Counted from the first letter of the stretch, positions 34,775 to 44,167 are shown. The stretch: DNA of 64,000 nucleotides from Chitinophagales bacterium (GCA_013298845.1 JAAFJN010000005.1:146908-210907); one strand, 5' to 3'. Made by a program: numbers and translations. Notes: a model not told the origin generated them from the sequence alone.

Positions 34775-35440
34775 ATGAAACAAGGCTTATTACTACTCTT
34801 CTTTTTTGTGGCCACTACGGCATTTGCCCAAACTAAAAAATTTAGCGTTGGGGTTTCTGGCGCGCCGTTTTGGTCGAGATATTTAAAAACGAATACATCC
34901 GTCATCCGGAACAAGCCCCAAGGCGGTTTTGGTTTTCAACCGGGCCTATTCGGCGAATACGCATTTTCCTCCCGACTGTCGCTTCGCGTAGGTGTGGGGT
35001 ATTTGGGTGTGCCTTATAATATCCCCAGAATGAAATTGGTGTTTGCCCAACCTGAACCCAATCAACCGGAATTTGGGGCCATCGAAATAGATGACCAGTT
35101 TCTTTCCATCCCAATGTTGCTCAAGTTTTACCTTGGGGAAACCCAAAAATGGTATAGTATAGTTGGTACCGGCATTTGGATTCCCGTGGGTGTAAAGCAA
35201 AAATCTACTTTATGGTATCCCGACGGTTCTGTAACAACTAACTCGACTCGTTCTAATCCTACTACAGGCAGGCCCACCCTGCTGAATAGTTCCGTTGGTT
35301 TTGGATATGAATTTCACCTTACCCCCAAAATTCATTTTTTCCTGGAACCAACGGCGACCTTAACCTTGGGGTCTTTTTCCGGGTGGGATGTAGCCCTCCG
35401 CCCGTACACCGCCGGATTAAACACGGGCGTACGGTTTTAA
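34775..35440 (+). CDS. PorT-like outer-membrane beta-barrel protein, paralogue 1
   Basis: 221 residues with signal peptide MKQGLLLLFFFVATTAFAQ. The body is a small barrel (VGVSGAPFWSRYLKTN, GLFGEYAFSSRLSLRVGVGYLG, SVGFGYEFHLTPKIHFFLE) ending GLNTGVRF with the terminal Phe recognised by BAM. The next gene is a clear paralogue: both begin with nearly the same signal peptide and end GLNTGVRF. They lie in tandem, about 70 bases apart, so they arose by duplication. Function is unknown. Confidence 0.85.
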   Translation: MKQGLLLLFFFVATTAFAQTKKFSVGVSGAPFWSRYLKTNTSVIRNKPQGGFGFQPGLFGEYAFSSRLSLRVGVGYLGVPYNIPRMKLVFAQPEPNQPEFGAIEIDDQFLSIPMLLKFYLGETQKWYSIVGTGIWIPVGVKQKSTLWYPDGSVTTNSTRSNPTTGRPTLLNSSVGFGYEFHLTPKIHFFLEPTATLTLGSFSGWDVALRPYTAGLNTGVRF

Positions 35441-35510
35441 TGTCCAGCCAAACCCCGTTTGGCCCACTAGTTGTTATTCCGATCTTTTTATGCGATTAAA
35501 TCAAATTTTT

Positions 35511-36203
35511 ATGAAAAAAGCATTCCTTTTATTGTTTGTTTTTGCGGCCACTACGGCATTTGCCCAAAATTATAAACTCCGCGTAGGGGCATCGGTGATG
35601 CCGCTTTGGTCAGATTTCCTAATTACTAGTGGTGACTTGGCAAATGATGAATTTTTAGCCAACGTACGAAAGGCTTTTATTGGTGTGCCGGGCATTAACG
35701 CCCATATTTTTGCAGAAAGCCAGTTCAGCCAACGGCTGGCGCTTCGTATTGGTTTGGGTTATTCTCAAACGGGTGCCCGGGATGCTAAACAAAGCGGATT
35801 AATGTGGCCATCGCCCAGCCCAAGTAACCCAGATGCGCTCCAAAACGAATTGGTATGCAAGGATATTTCTGTACCAGTCACGCTAAAATTACACTCCAAA
35901 AAAAGTCCCGGGTGGTATGGCTTGGTGGGCTTTGCCAGTTGGTTTTCGCTTTCCCGCACTCAAAAAAGGACGTTTTGGTACCTCGATGGCCGTAAAGAAA
36001 CCACAAAAAGTACCCCTTTGGAAAGTTACAAAAAAGTTAACAGCAACGCTATGTTGGGTTTGGGTTACGACATCCGCCTTTATTCAAAATTGCATTTGTT
36101 TTTTGAACCCACAATTACCTGTAATGTTTGGAGTATAACCGATGATGCCATCTTTAGATTCCGAACACTCACCATCGGCCTCAACACCGGCGTACGGTTT
36201 TGA
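35511..36203 (+). CDS. PorT-like outer-membrane beta-barrel protein, paralogue 2
   Basis: 230 residues from the ATG at 35511 (MKKAFLLLFVFAATTAFAQ). Barrel motifs correspond strand for strand to the upstream gene: VGASVMPLWSDFL, LALRIGLGYSQTG, AMLGLGYDIRLYSKLHLFFEP, LTIGLNTGVRF. A start at 35490 would add seven residues before the signal peptide. The two copies differ in their loops, for example the added WYLDGRKETTKSTPLE region. Confidence 0.85.
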   Translation: MKKAFLLLFVFAATTAFAQNYKLRVGASVMPLWSDFLITSGDLANDEFLANVRKAFIGVPGINAHIFAESQFSQRLALRIGLGYSQTGARDAKQSGLMWPSPSPSNPDALQNELVCKDISVPVTLKLHSKKSPGWYGLVGFASWFSLSRTQKRTFWYLDGRKETTKSTPLESYKKVNSNAMLGLGYDIRLYSKLHLFFEPTITCNVWSITDDAIFRFRTLTIGLNTGVRF

Positions 36204-36270
36204 GGCAGTAAAGACTTAACCGGCTAAAAACCGGCTAAAGGCGCCGATTTTTTGTAAAAAAAATTCAACG

Positions 36271-36302
36271 TTTGGCACATAGCATATAAACAAATACCTT
36301 TG
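36271..36302 (+). promoter_or_regulatory. Promoter of the helicase gene (-33 TTTG, -7 TACCTTTG)
   Basis: TTTG at 36271-36274 and TACCTTTG at 36295-36302, spaced by 20 bases, match the Bacteroidota primary promoter consensus. The start codon is 45 bases downstream. Confidence 0.7.
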
Positions 36303-36346
36303 GATGCCGAAACAGGGTGGTTAAGTCTTTGTTTAATGTTTAAAAA

Positions 36347-39300
36347 ATGACCTCAAATAATGTAGCGTCTGCGGGCGAAAAAAATTTACAAATCACCGTC
36401 ATCTCGGCCGGGGCCGGCAGTGGAAAAACCTACACGCTCACCGGGCGGATGATTGATATGTTGTCGAAAGGCGTACGCCCTTCGGCCATTATCGCCACTA
36501 CTTTTACCAAAAAAGCCGCCGCTGAATTGCAGGAACGCGTTCGGGCCAGGCTGTTGGAAAAAGGCGAAAGCGAAGCCGCCAACGAATTGGGCAGCGCGCT
36601 CATTGGTACCGTGCACAGCATTGGGGTAAAACTCCTCCAACGGTTCGCCTTCGAAGCGGGGGTGTCGCCGCTGGTGGAAATTATTGCCGATGGCGACGAA
36701 CAACGGCTGTTTAACGAGTCTTTGGCTCAAATCCTGACCAACGACCGCACCGACCGCATGAACCAACTGGCCGACCGCCTGGGGTTGTCGAAAAAAGGGT
36801 ACGGCGAACCTTACGACTGGCGGCGTTCCATTCGCGACATCACCGATGTGGCGCGGGCGAATAATTTTTCCAAAGAAGTATTGGAAAAAAGCCGCGTCAA
36901 CTCGTGGGAATCGTTCCGTGCGTTGTTGCCTCCGGTGTCCAATACCGATTTGCTGACGCTGAATAACCGCCTGATTTCGGCTATGCAACAGACCGTGGCC
37001 GCCCTCGAAAACAACGAAACCGATACAACGGCCGTCACCAAAGATGCGGTGGCGGCACTGCGCCAAATCGAAAATGACCTCAAATGGCGCGGCGAACTGT
37101 ACTGGTACGAATGGATTCGGGTGGCAAAACTCAAAACCGGGGCCAAAAGCCGCCACCTCGTGGAAGACTTGCAGGAAGTGGCCCAGCAACACCTCGCTTC
37201 CCCCGATTTTCAGGGCGATATCAAGGCGTTTATTGACCTGGTGTTTGACATTGCGGGCAACGCCCTCTCCGAATACGAACGCTACAAACAAAAGCGTGGC
37301 CTCATTGATTACACCGACATGGAAACCTATATCAGCCGGTTGCTGCGGGTACCATCGGTGCGGGAAACCTTGCGCAACGAACTCGATTTGTTGTTGGTGG
37401 ACGAATTTCAGGATACCTCGCCCATTCAATTGGATATTTTCCTGCAACTGAGCCAAATTGCCAAACACTCCATTTGGGTGGGCGACCCCAAACAAAGTAT
37501 TTATGGTTTCCGGGGGGCCGAACCCGCGCTGATGCAGGCCATTATTGAAGCCACGGGCGGCATTCAACCCGACAATATTTTGGTAAAAAGTTGGCGTAGC
37601 CGCGCCGACATTGTGGAGGCAGTGAATGCTATTTTTGTGAGGGCTTTTGACAAAATGCCGCCCGAACAAGTGGTACTACGCCCCCATTTTACCCACGAAG
37701 ATGACCAAAGTTGTTTTAAAAAACTGGCCCCCGACGTTTTAGACGACCATTCGGCGCTGGTGCATTGGCATTTTATCAACCAAACCGACGAAAAAAAGGC
37801 CACCAAAGACTGGCTAAACCAGTGCATTGCCGAACAAATTCGGGTGCTGCTGGAGCGCAAAACCCTGGTTTTTGACAAAAGTCGCGAACGCCTCCGCCCC
37901 GTGCAACCGGGCGATATTGCGGTGCTGTGCCGCAACAACAAAGATTGCGAATCGGTGGCCGAAGCCCTGCACCGTTCGGGCCTGAAAGCCGGTATTTCGC
38001 GGGCCGGACTGCTTTCCACCCCCGAAATTAAATTGATTTTGGCCTGGTTGCGCCGTTTGGTCAATCCCAACGACCGCCTCAGCGCCGCCGAGATTAAACT
38101 CATCAGCGGGGAAACGACGCTGGGGCAACTGCTGGCCGACATCACCAACGCCACCCCCGAAAAAAAATGGCAATCGCTGGAACTGGCCCCTCCCGGCACC
38201 GATTTGCACACCCGCTCCGCCGCCGAAGCCCTGGACCTGCTCATTGCTGAACTGGATATTCGCCGCAGCGCCGTGTATTTGGGTAACGCCGTGCAGCGGT
38301 TGGACAATATCGAAGTGCTGCGCCGCTACGCCGTGGAGTACGAATCGGCGTGTAACCGCTTGCACACGGCGGCTACCATCGGCGGATTTTTGTTGTGGCT
38401 GGGGCATTTGTCGGACAATAAAAAAGATTATCAGGGTAGCGGCGAAAGCACCGATACGGTGAATGTACTTACCTACCACAAAAGTAAGGGCCTCGAATAC
38501 CCGGTGTGCATTTGCCACAACCTGGATGGGCCGCTGAAAGAACAAATTTGGGGAATTAATCTGGTGCCGGAACAAGCCCCGGACCTGAACGATATTTTGA
38601 GTGGGCGCTGGTTGCGTTTTTGGGTAAATCCGTACGCCGATGGTTTTAAAAACACCTGGCTGGAGGAGCAAATCCAACAATCGGAAGCATTTGCAGCGGC
38701 CACTACGCAGGCATTGGCCGAAGAAGCGCGGTTGTTGTACGTGGGCCTCACGCGGGCGCGCGATTACCTCGTATTTCCCACTACCAAAAAGGGTACGCCG
38801 TGGCTGAACCGCGTTTTTGCTCAGGGGAACCCGAATGCTACCGTACTGGACCCCGACAGCCCCGAAACGCCGTTTTTTGCCACCGACGGCCGGGTTGTTC
38901 ACGCCCACATCGAACATATTTACCAACCTGCCGACATTGGTTTTACTTTTCCGCAGGAGCAGGACTTTCCGTTTTTTGCACCCTACGCGGGTAAACTGTT
39001 GCAGGAAAAATACCAAATAGCACCGGGTCAGGAAGCCGCGCCGGGCGGAAAAGTGTTTCAACCGGGTAATGTATCCCCTTTCTCCTCGGCACTCGACGTA
39101 CCCGATGAACAAACCTCGGCCGTAGAAAAAGCCCTGATGGCTTTGTGTTGTTCGGAGCAGCCACTTCGGCCCGGGCAGGCCGTTGAGCAGGTGCAAATCC
39201 GCCGGATTGATGCCCTAACACCGGCGGTTTTGGAGCAATACGTCCGGGATTTTTGGACCGAAATGCGCCAACGATGGAACGGCGCGGCGGTACAATGCGG

Positions 39301-39544
39301 CGTGCCGTTGCGGTGGTATCACCAAGGGCGATTATTGGAATATTCGCTGGATATGGTGGTGCAGGTATCGGCGCGGGAATGGGCCGTGGTGTTGTTTGTT
39401 CCCAAAAACAAAACGGGGGCCAACGCCATTGGGCCAACGATGGGCTGGGTACAACAGGCACTGCACGATCTCCACCCCGATGTGCAGGTGCAGTTTTGGG
39501 GCGTTTCCGTTTTGGAGGGTAATTTGGTGGCGTATCAGCCGTGA
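36347..39544 (+). CDS. UvrD/RecB-family ATP-dependent helicase (AddA-like), nuclease domain degenerate
   Basis: 1065 residues. Helicase motifs appear in order: VISAGAGSGKTYTLTGRM (Walker A, residues about 18-35), ATTFTKKAAAELQERV (Ia), LLLVDEFQDTSPIQLDIF (Walker B, about 348-365), SIWVGDPKQSIYGFRGAEP (III), NVLTYHKSKGLEYPV (V, about 706), and EEARLLYVGLTRARDYL (VI). This is the SF1 helicase of AddAB/RecBCD-type recombination enzymes. The C-terminal region, where the PD-(D/E)XK nuclease is expected (about 960-1065), retains LEYSLDMVV, but the DyK strand reads VLFVPKNK, so it is probably inactive. An addB-like partner is not adjacent. Confidence 0.88.
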   Translation: MTSNNVASAGEKNLQITVISAGAGSGKTYTLTGRMIDMLSKGVRPSAIIATTFTKKAAAELQERVRARLLEKGESEAANELGSALIGTVHSIGVKLLQRFAFEAGVSPLVEIIADGDEQRLFNESLAQILTNDRTDRMNQLADRLGLSKKGYGEPYDWRRSIRDITDVARANNFSKEVLEKSRVNSWESFRALLPPVSNTDLLTLNNRLISAMQQTVAALENNETDTTAVTKDAVAALRQIENDLKWRGELYWYEWIRVAKLKTGAKSRHLVEDLQEVAQQHLASPDFQGDIKAFIDLVFDIAGNALSEYERYKQKRGLIDYTDMETYISRLLRVPSVRETLRNELDLLLVDEFQDTSPIQLDIFLQLSQIAKHSIWVGDPKQSIYGFRGAEPALMQAIIEATGGIQPDNILVKSWRSRADIVEAVNAIFVRAFDKMPPEQVVLRPHFTHEDDQSCFKKLAPDVLDDHSALVHWHFINQTDEKKATKDWLNQCIAEQIRVLLERKTLVFDKSRERLRPVQPGDIAVLCRNNKDCESVAEALHRSGLKAGISRAGLLSTPEIKLILAWLRRLVNPNDRLSAAEIKLISGETTLGQLLADITNATPEKKWQSLELAPPGTDLHTRSAAEALDLLIAELDIRRSAVYLGNAVQRLDNIEVLRRYAVEYESACNRLHTAATIGGFLLWLGHLSDNKKDYQGSGESTDTVNVLTYHKSKGLEYPVCICHNLDGPLKEQIWGINLVPEQAPDLNDILSGRWLRFWVNPYADGFKNTWLEEQIQQSEAFAAATTQALAEEARLLYVGLTRARDYLVFPTTKKGTPWLNRVFAQGNPNATVLDPDSPETPFFATDGRVVHAHIEHIYQPADIGFTFPQEQDFPFFAPYAGKLLQEKYQIAPGQEAAPGGKVFQPGNVSPFSSALDVPDEQTSAVEKALMALCCSEQPLRPGQAVEQVQIRRIDALTPAVLEQYVRDFWTEMRQRWNGAAVQCGVPLRWYHQGRLLEYSLDMVVQVSAREWAVVLFVPKNKTGANAIGPTMGWVQQALHDLHPDVQVQFWGVSVLEGNLVAYQP

Positions 39545-39817
39545 TTATGATTTGTTTGGCTACGCTTGCGGCGCAGTCGCTTGGATCGTTTATTGTTTTT
39601 TGCGGCGCAGCCGCTTGGATTGTTTATTGATTTGTTTGGCTACGCTTGCGGCACAGCCGCATGGATTGTTTCACACGAAATACAATTTCGCGCGAGCGGC
39701 GTGTGTGGGTGGGTAGTGATGGGTTAGGAGTGATAAGAGATGAGTGTTTTTTAACCAATTCAACCATTAAAAAACGGCAAATTTGCGCTACCTTTACCGC
39801 ATAAAATACAATAAAAC
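39545..39817. repeat. Intergenic direct repeats (GGCTACGCTTGCGGC unit)
   Basis: 273 bases starting at the helicase stop codon. Two full copies of a 43-base unit (39549-39592 and 39629-39671) and a partial one between (39601-39628) share TTTGTTTGGCTACGCTTGCG. A third full copy, with the following CACACGAAATRCAATTTCGCGCGAGCGG hairpin, occurs at 51463-51535. A TGATGAG-type word (39716-39745) follows. Confidence 0.85.
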
Positions 39818-40834
39818 ATGAGAATATTATTAAGTATCACCACCCTGGCGTTCTTCTTTTCGATCAGCCTTGTAACTGCCCAAAACGCGACGTTTACGTT
39901 GCCCAAACTCAATTACGCGTACAACGAATTGGAACCCAATATTGACGCTCAAACGATGGAAATTCACCATTCCAAACACCATCAGGCGTACGTCACTAAC
40001 CTGAATAAAGCCCTTTCGGGTACCAAAGCCGCTACCCTCACGCTCGAAGATGTAGTCCTTACCGCCGGTCGCCGCAGCGATGCCGTGCGCAACAACGCGG
40101 GCGGTCACTATAATCATAGCCTTTTTTGGGAAATTTTGTCGCCCAAGGCCCAAAAAGCACCCACGGGCGCTTTATTAATGGCCATTGAAAAGCAGTTTGT
40201 GAGCCTCGATAGTTTGAAAAAACTCATGAACCAGGCGGCTTCTACCCGTTTTGGCTCCGGTTGGGCGTGGTTGATTGTAACACCCGATAAAAAATTGCAA
40301 GTGTGTTCGTCGCCCAATCAGGACAACCCGATTATGGATGTTTCCAAAGAACGCGGTATTCCGATTGTGGGCATTGACGTGTGGGAGCACGCCTATTACC
40401 TCAAATACCAGAACAAACGCGGCGATTACCTCACGGCCATCTGGAATGTGCTCGACTGGGGTACCGTGGGACAGAAATACGAGGCGGCGCTTAGTTCGCC
40501 GTTGTTGCTGCGCATCGAAAAAGATACCTGGACGGCCCTCAAAGATTTCCACACGGTGATGGCGCAAACGTTCCACCCGGCGGAAGAAGGCAACCTGAAA
40601 CCGCTTCGCGAACGCAGCGCCGAAATGTTGGCCAAAGCCACTTTGCTACAAACCGCACCCATTCCCGCTTCATTTAACAAAGCGGAAATCAAAAAAGCCA
40701 TTGGCGATTTGGTGAAAGGTGCCACTGATTTGGATAAAACGGTGCGCAAAAAAGGCAAAGACGACGTTTTATTAAAAAAAATCACCGCTTTGCACGATAC
40801 ATTCCACATTATCCAAGGTTTGTGTGAAGAATGA
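39818..40834 (+). CDS. sodA: Secreted Mn-type superoxide dismutase with C-terminal helical domain
   Basis: 338 residues. A signal peptide (1-21, ending VTAQ) precedes a complete Fe/Mn SOD of about 200 residues. Ligands are His50 (MEIHHSKHHQAYV), His100 (GGHYNHSLFW), Asp187 and His191 (DVWEHAYYLKY). Gln168 in SPNQDNP marks the manganese form. An extra C-terminal domain (about 225-338) is helical and His-containing (FHTVMAQTFHPAEEG near 247; LHDTFHIIQGLC at the end), like small metal-binding domains of Bacteroidota; its role is unknown. The enzyme should act in the periplasm. Its last bases overlap the next gene (ATGA at 40831). Confidence 0.9.
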   Translation: MRILLSITTLAFFFSISLVTAQNATFTLPKLNYAYNELEPNIDAQTMEIHHSKHHQAYVTNLNKALSGTKAATLTLEDVVLTAGRRSDAVRNNAGGHYNHSLFWEILSPKAQKAPTGALLMAIEKQFVSLDSLKKLMNQAASTRFGSGWAWLIVTPDKKLQVCSSPNQDNPIMDVSKERGIPIVGIDVWEHAYYLKYQNKRGDYLTAIWNVLDWGTVGQKYEAALSSPLLLRIEKDTWTALKDFHTVMAQTFHPAEEGNLKPLRERSAEMLAKATLLQTAPIPASFNKAEIKKAIGDLVKGATDLDKTVRKKGKDDVLLKKITALHDTFHIIQGLCEE

Positions 40835-41610
40835 ATCTTGAATTAAAAGACAAAGTGATTATCGTTACCGGCGGCGCGCGGGGTATTGGGGGCGGAATCT
40901 CCCAGGTCCTGGGCGCCGAAGGTGCTATCGTAGCGGTAGTGGGCCGCAACAGCGCCGATAATAAAGATATGGTGGCAGCGATTAAAGCCGCTAAAGGTCG
41001 GGCGTTTCCGGTTACGGCTGAACTCACCAAACCCAAAGATTGCCAAAAAGCGGTGGATGCCGTGGTAAAAAAATTTGGCCGCATTGACGGATTAGTCAAT
41101 AACGCCGGGGTCAACGATGGTATCGGGTTGGCAAATGGTAATTACGCCGATTTTATGGCGTCGCTGCACCGTAATTTGGTGCATTATTACCTCATGGCCC
41201 ACCACGCCCTGCCCTGGCTAAAGGAATCTAAAGGTGCCATTGTGAACATTGGTTCCAAAACCGCCGAAACGGGTCAGGGGAATACATCGGCCTACGCTGC
41301 CGCCAATGGTGGCCGTAATGCACTCACCCGCGAATGGGCCGTGGAACTGTTACCGTTTGGCATCCGGGTAAACGCTGTTGTTGTGGCCGAATGCTGGACG
41401 CCGCTGTACGAAAAATGGCTTAATTCATTGTCTGACCCGGCCGAAATGCTCCAAAAAATTACCCGGAATATTCCGCTGGAACAGCGCATGACCACTACCG
41501 CCGAAATTGCCAATATGGTCGCGTTTTTATTGTCTTCGGTTTCCTCCCACACGACCGGGCAACTTATCCACGTGGATGGCGGGTATGTACACCTCGATCG
41601 GGCTTTGTAA
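40831..41610 (+). CDS. SDR-family oxidoreductase, L-fucose dehydrogenase-like
   Basis: 259 residues overlapping the SOD stop by four bases (ATGA). The NAD-binding TGGARGIG (residues 13-20) and NNAG (90-93) are present. The catalytic Ser142 (NIGSKTAETGQGNTS) and Tyr155 are present, but the expected Lys159 of YxxxK is Asn (YAAANGG). The subfamily signatures HYYLMAHHALPWLK, REWAVELLPFGIRVNAV and GQLIHVDGGYVHLDRA match L-fucose/galactose dehydrogenase-like SDRs. The Lys-to-Asn change may be characteristic of this group or may signal loss of function. The oxidised product could feed the lactonase/dehydratase at 17375-19927. Confidence 0.85.
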   Translation: MNLELKDKVIIVTGGARGIGGGISQVLGAEGAIVAVVGRNSADNKDMVAAIKAAKGRAFPVTAELTKPKDCQKAVDAVVKKFGRIDGLVNNAGVNDGIGLANGNYADFMASLHRNLVHYYLMAHHALPWLKESKGAIVNIGSKTAETGQGNTSAYAAANGGRNALTREWAVELLPFGIRVNAVVVAECWTPLYEKWLNSLSDPAEMLQKITRNIPLEQRMTTTAEIANMVAFLLSSVSSHTTGQLIHVDGGYVHLDRAL

Positions 41611-41850
41611 AAACAGTTGCTGCGTGGCTTGCAATGGAGCGGCCACTAAGTGAATTTTTTTTCAAAAAAAAGAGAAAAACGTTGGAAGAAGCAAAATGTA
41701 CAGTATTTTTGCCGTGCTTTAGAAAAAGCATCATTTCACTTTGCAAAATAATGGCCGGTAACGGCGCATCATAAAGAAGTTTTCATTTGGTTTTTTGGGG
41801 TTATACAGGGTGCTGTCAGCAATGATGGCCCCTGTTCTTTTTTATGGCCC

Positions 41851-42576
41851 TTACGTTCGTTGTCGAACGGCTTCGTACAAACAAACACCGGCGGCCACAC
41901 TGACATTTAAGGAGTCAAAAGTAGTGGCTTGGGGAATTTTGGCCACGGTATCGGCCATTTTGACCAATTTAGGATGCAGGCCATCGCCTTCGGCCCCCAT
42001 CAGAATGGCCGTTGGTATTTTGAAATCCACGTCAAATACGGGAACTGAGCGGTCGGTGAGGGCGGTAGCGACAATTTGTACGCCACATTCTTTAAGATAA
42101 TCGACGGAAGAGAACAAACTGCGCACGCGACAAAGGCGAATCCGGGCCAGAGCACCGGCGGAGGCCTTCATGGCTTCTTCGTTGGCCGGCGCGGCACCCG
42201 ACTGAGGAATGACCACGGCGTGCGCGCCCATGACTTCGGCGGAACGGCAAATGGCCCCAAAATTGCGCACATCGGTGATGCTGTCCAGCACCAGTAACAA
42301 GGGTTCTTCGCCCTGTTCAAAAATCCAGGGTACTACTTCTTCGAGCGACAAAAAACTCACCAAAGAGAGCCAGGCGACCACGCCCTGATGTGCTCCTTTG
42401 GTGAGTTTATTCAGTTTTTCTTTCGGAACTACCTGCAAAGGAATATCGTATTCTTTGGCTAAATGGCGAAATTCCTTCTCCATTTCGCCCCGAAGCCCCT
42501 GCTGGAACAATACTTTTTCAACGGCCTGTCCCGAGCGGATGGCCTCTGCTACCGGATGATGGCCGTAGATGAGCAT
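41851..42576 (-). CDS. rlmB: 23S rRNA 2'-O-ribose methyltransferase RlmB-like (SpoU family)
   Basis: 241 residues. The SPOUT methyltransferase motifs are clear: motif 1 NFGAICRSAEVMGAHAVVI near residue 110, motif 2 ILMGAEGDGLHP near 190, motif 3 DSLNVSVAAGVCLYEAVRQR at the end. The N-terminal substrate-binding part starts MLIYGHHPVAEAIRSGQAVEK. RlmB methylates Gm2251 of 23S rRNA; other SpoU paralogues exist, so the target base is inferred. The acyl-CoA dehydrogenase gene lies 15 bases upstream on the same strand. Confidence 0.9.
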   Translation of the reverse strand: MLIYGHHPVAEAIRSGQAVEKVLFQQGLRGEMEKEFRHLAKEYDIPLQVVPKEKLNKLTKGAHQGVVAWLSLVSFLSLEEVVPWIFEQGEEPLLLVLDSITDVRNFGAICRSAEVMGAHAVVIPQSGAAPANEEAMKASAGALARIRLCRVRSLFSSVDYLKECGVQIVATALTDRSVPVFDVDFKIPTAILMGAEGDGLHPKLVKMADTVAKIPQATTFDSLNVSVAAGVCLYEAVRQRT

Positions 42577-42591
42577 AATTTGTTAAATGTC

Positions 42592-43743
42592 TTAGATGTA
42601 CAAATTTCCATTCAGGACATTTCGGGAAATCACCACTTTTTGGATTTCCGAAGTGCCTTCGTAGATTTGAGTAATTTTTGCGTCGCGCATGAGGCGTTCA
42701 ACGTGGTATTCTTTTACAAAACCGTATCCGCCGTGGATTTGTACGGCTTCAACGGTGTGGCGCATGGCGGCATCGGAGGCAAACAACTTGGCCATTGCAG
42801 CGGCCTGGTCGTAGTCGCCGCCCTGGTCTTTGAGCAAAGCAGCGCGATACACCATCAGCCGGGCGGCCTCCACGTCGGTGGCCATATCGGCAATTTTAAA
42901 AGCAATGGCCTGATGCTGGCTAATGGGTTTACCGAAGGCTTCGCGCTCTTTGGAATACGCCACGGACAATTCGAGGGCACCGGCTGCAATACCGAGGGCT
43001 TGAGAAGCGATGCCGATTCGGCCGCCGGAGAGGGTTTTCATGGCAAATTTGAAACCAAATCCGTCATCTCCGATGCGATTTTCTTTGGGAACCTTTACAT
43101 CAGTGTACATAATGGTGTGCGTATCCGACGAGCGAATGCCCAATTTATCTTCTTTAGCGCCGATGGTTACGCCCGCCCAATCGGTTTCTACGATCAGGGC
43201 ATTGATGCCTCGGTGGCCTTTTTCGGGGTTCGTTTGGGCAATAACGAGGTGTACTTTGGAGGTTCCGCCGTTGGTGATCCAGTTTTTGGTTCCATTAACG
43301 AGGTAATGGTCGCCCATATCCACTGCTGTGGTGCGCTGTGAAGTGGCGTCGCTACCGGCTTCCGGCTCGGAGAGGCAAAAAGAGCCAATCCATTCGCCCG
43401 TTGCTAATTTGGGAAGGTACTTGCGTTTTTGTTCTTCGGTACCAAACGTTTCGATACCCCAGCATACCAATGAATTATTCACCGACATGATAACGGAGCA
43501 GGAGTTATCTATTTTAGAAATTTCTTCCATAGCGATAACGTAAGACAAGGTGTCCATACCGCCGCCGCCGTATTCGGGGCTGACCATCATACCGAGGAAG
43601 CCCAATTCTGCCATTTTACGCACTTCCGCCGTGGGATAAACCATTTTGGAGTCGCGCTCAATGACGCCGGGTTTGAGTTCGTTTTGGGCAAATTGTCGTG
43701 CCGCTTCCCGTACGGCGAGATGTTCTTCAGTGAGTTGAAACAT
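42592..43743 (-). CDS. Acyl-CoA dehydrogenase (short/medium-chain type)
   Basis: 383 residues, the usual length. Motifs: MAELGFLGMMVSPEYGGGG, FCLSEPEAGSDATSQRTTA (FAD/acyl binding), VNGTKNWITNGG, LGIRSSDTHTIMYTDV, and the C-terminal catalytic region QIHGGYGFVKEYHVERLMRDA with IYEGTSEIQK. The Glu in IYEGTSEIQ is the catalytic base of short-chain acyl-CoA dehydrogenases. It is divergent from a TetR gene, suggesting fatty-acid-responsive regulation, and is followed by rlmB. Confidence 0.95.
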   Translation of the reverse strand: MFQLTEEHLAVREAARQFAQNELKPGVIERDSKMVYPTAEVRKMAELGFLGMMVSPEYGGGGMDTLSYVIAMEEISKIDNSCSVIMSVNNSLVCWGIETFGTEEQKRKYLPKLATGEWIGSFCLSEPEAGSDATSQRTTAVDMGDHYLVNGTKNWITNGGTSKVHLVIAQTNPEKGHRGINALIVETDWAGVTIGAKEDKLGIRSSDTHTIMYTDVKVPKENRIGDDGFGFKFAMKTLSGGRIGIASQALGIAAGALELSVAYSKEREAFGKPISQHQAIAFKIADMATDVEAARLMVYRAALLKDQGGDYDQAAAMAKLFASDAAMRHTVEAVQIHGGYGFVKEYHVERLMRDAKITQIYEGTSEIQKVVISRNVLNGNLYI

Positions 43744-44167
43744 GGTGAGGGCAATAATTTGATGTATAAATGATAAAAGGGCTGCAAAAGTACGGCGAAA
43801 GTGCTGATCATGGCTTGTTTTGTGGGAAAATAAAATAAGTATAAATTAGGCCCACCGGTGGTTGAAATAAAAATTTTAGACGCACAAAATAGCAAAAACC
43901 GAATAAATAACAATTCTTTTTTGCGTTGTCTCTCGATATTACGGAAATGGGGCTTATATTTGCGACATAAATCCGTTCCAAAAAATTACTTTTACATTCT
44001 TCAGCGTAAATTGTTATAGATGAATCAGCCAGCATCCAATGTGTTGCCGATTACCAACTTCATTTAATACCGCCATTCTTCGGTTACCTTCTAATCTGTC
44101 AGTGACCAATCTTAATTCTGTCGTAAAAACGAGGTTGCTGACCATTGACCAATTTATTATTTTTAAG
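43744..44167. promoter_or_regulatory. Divergent promoter region (acyl-CoA dehydrogenase / TetR)
   Basis: 424 bases without a supported gene. It contains the perfect palindrome CCACCGGTGG (43852-43861) and a TATATTTG -7 box (43955-43962) reading toward the TetR gene. If transcription starts there, the TetR leader would be about 200 bases. No other structure is convincing. Confidence 0.45.

Noticed and set aside
36386-37669. 427-codon open frame antisense to the helicase
   Set aside because: The plus strand encodes clear SF1 helicase motifs through the same bases; the antisense product has no known pattern.
37814-39196. 460-codon open frame antisense to the helicase C-terminal half
   Set aside because: Same reason: it is a shadow of the coding strand with no domain or start context.
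41795-41845. Terminator downstream of the SDR gene
   Set aside because: A possible ACAGGG...CCCTGT pairing exists, but the stem is short and interrupted, and the position is not consistent with a clean end.
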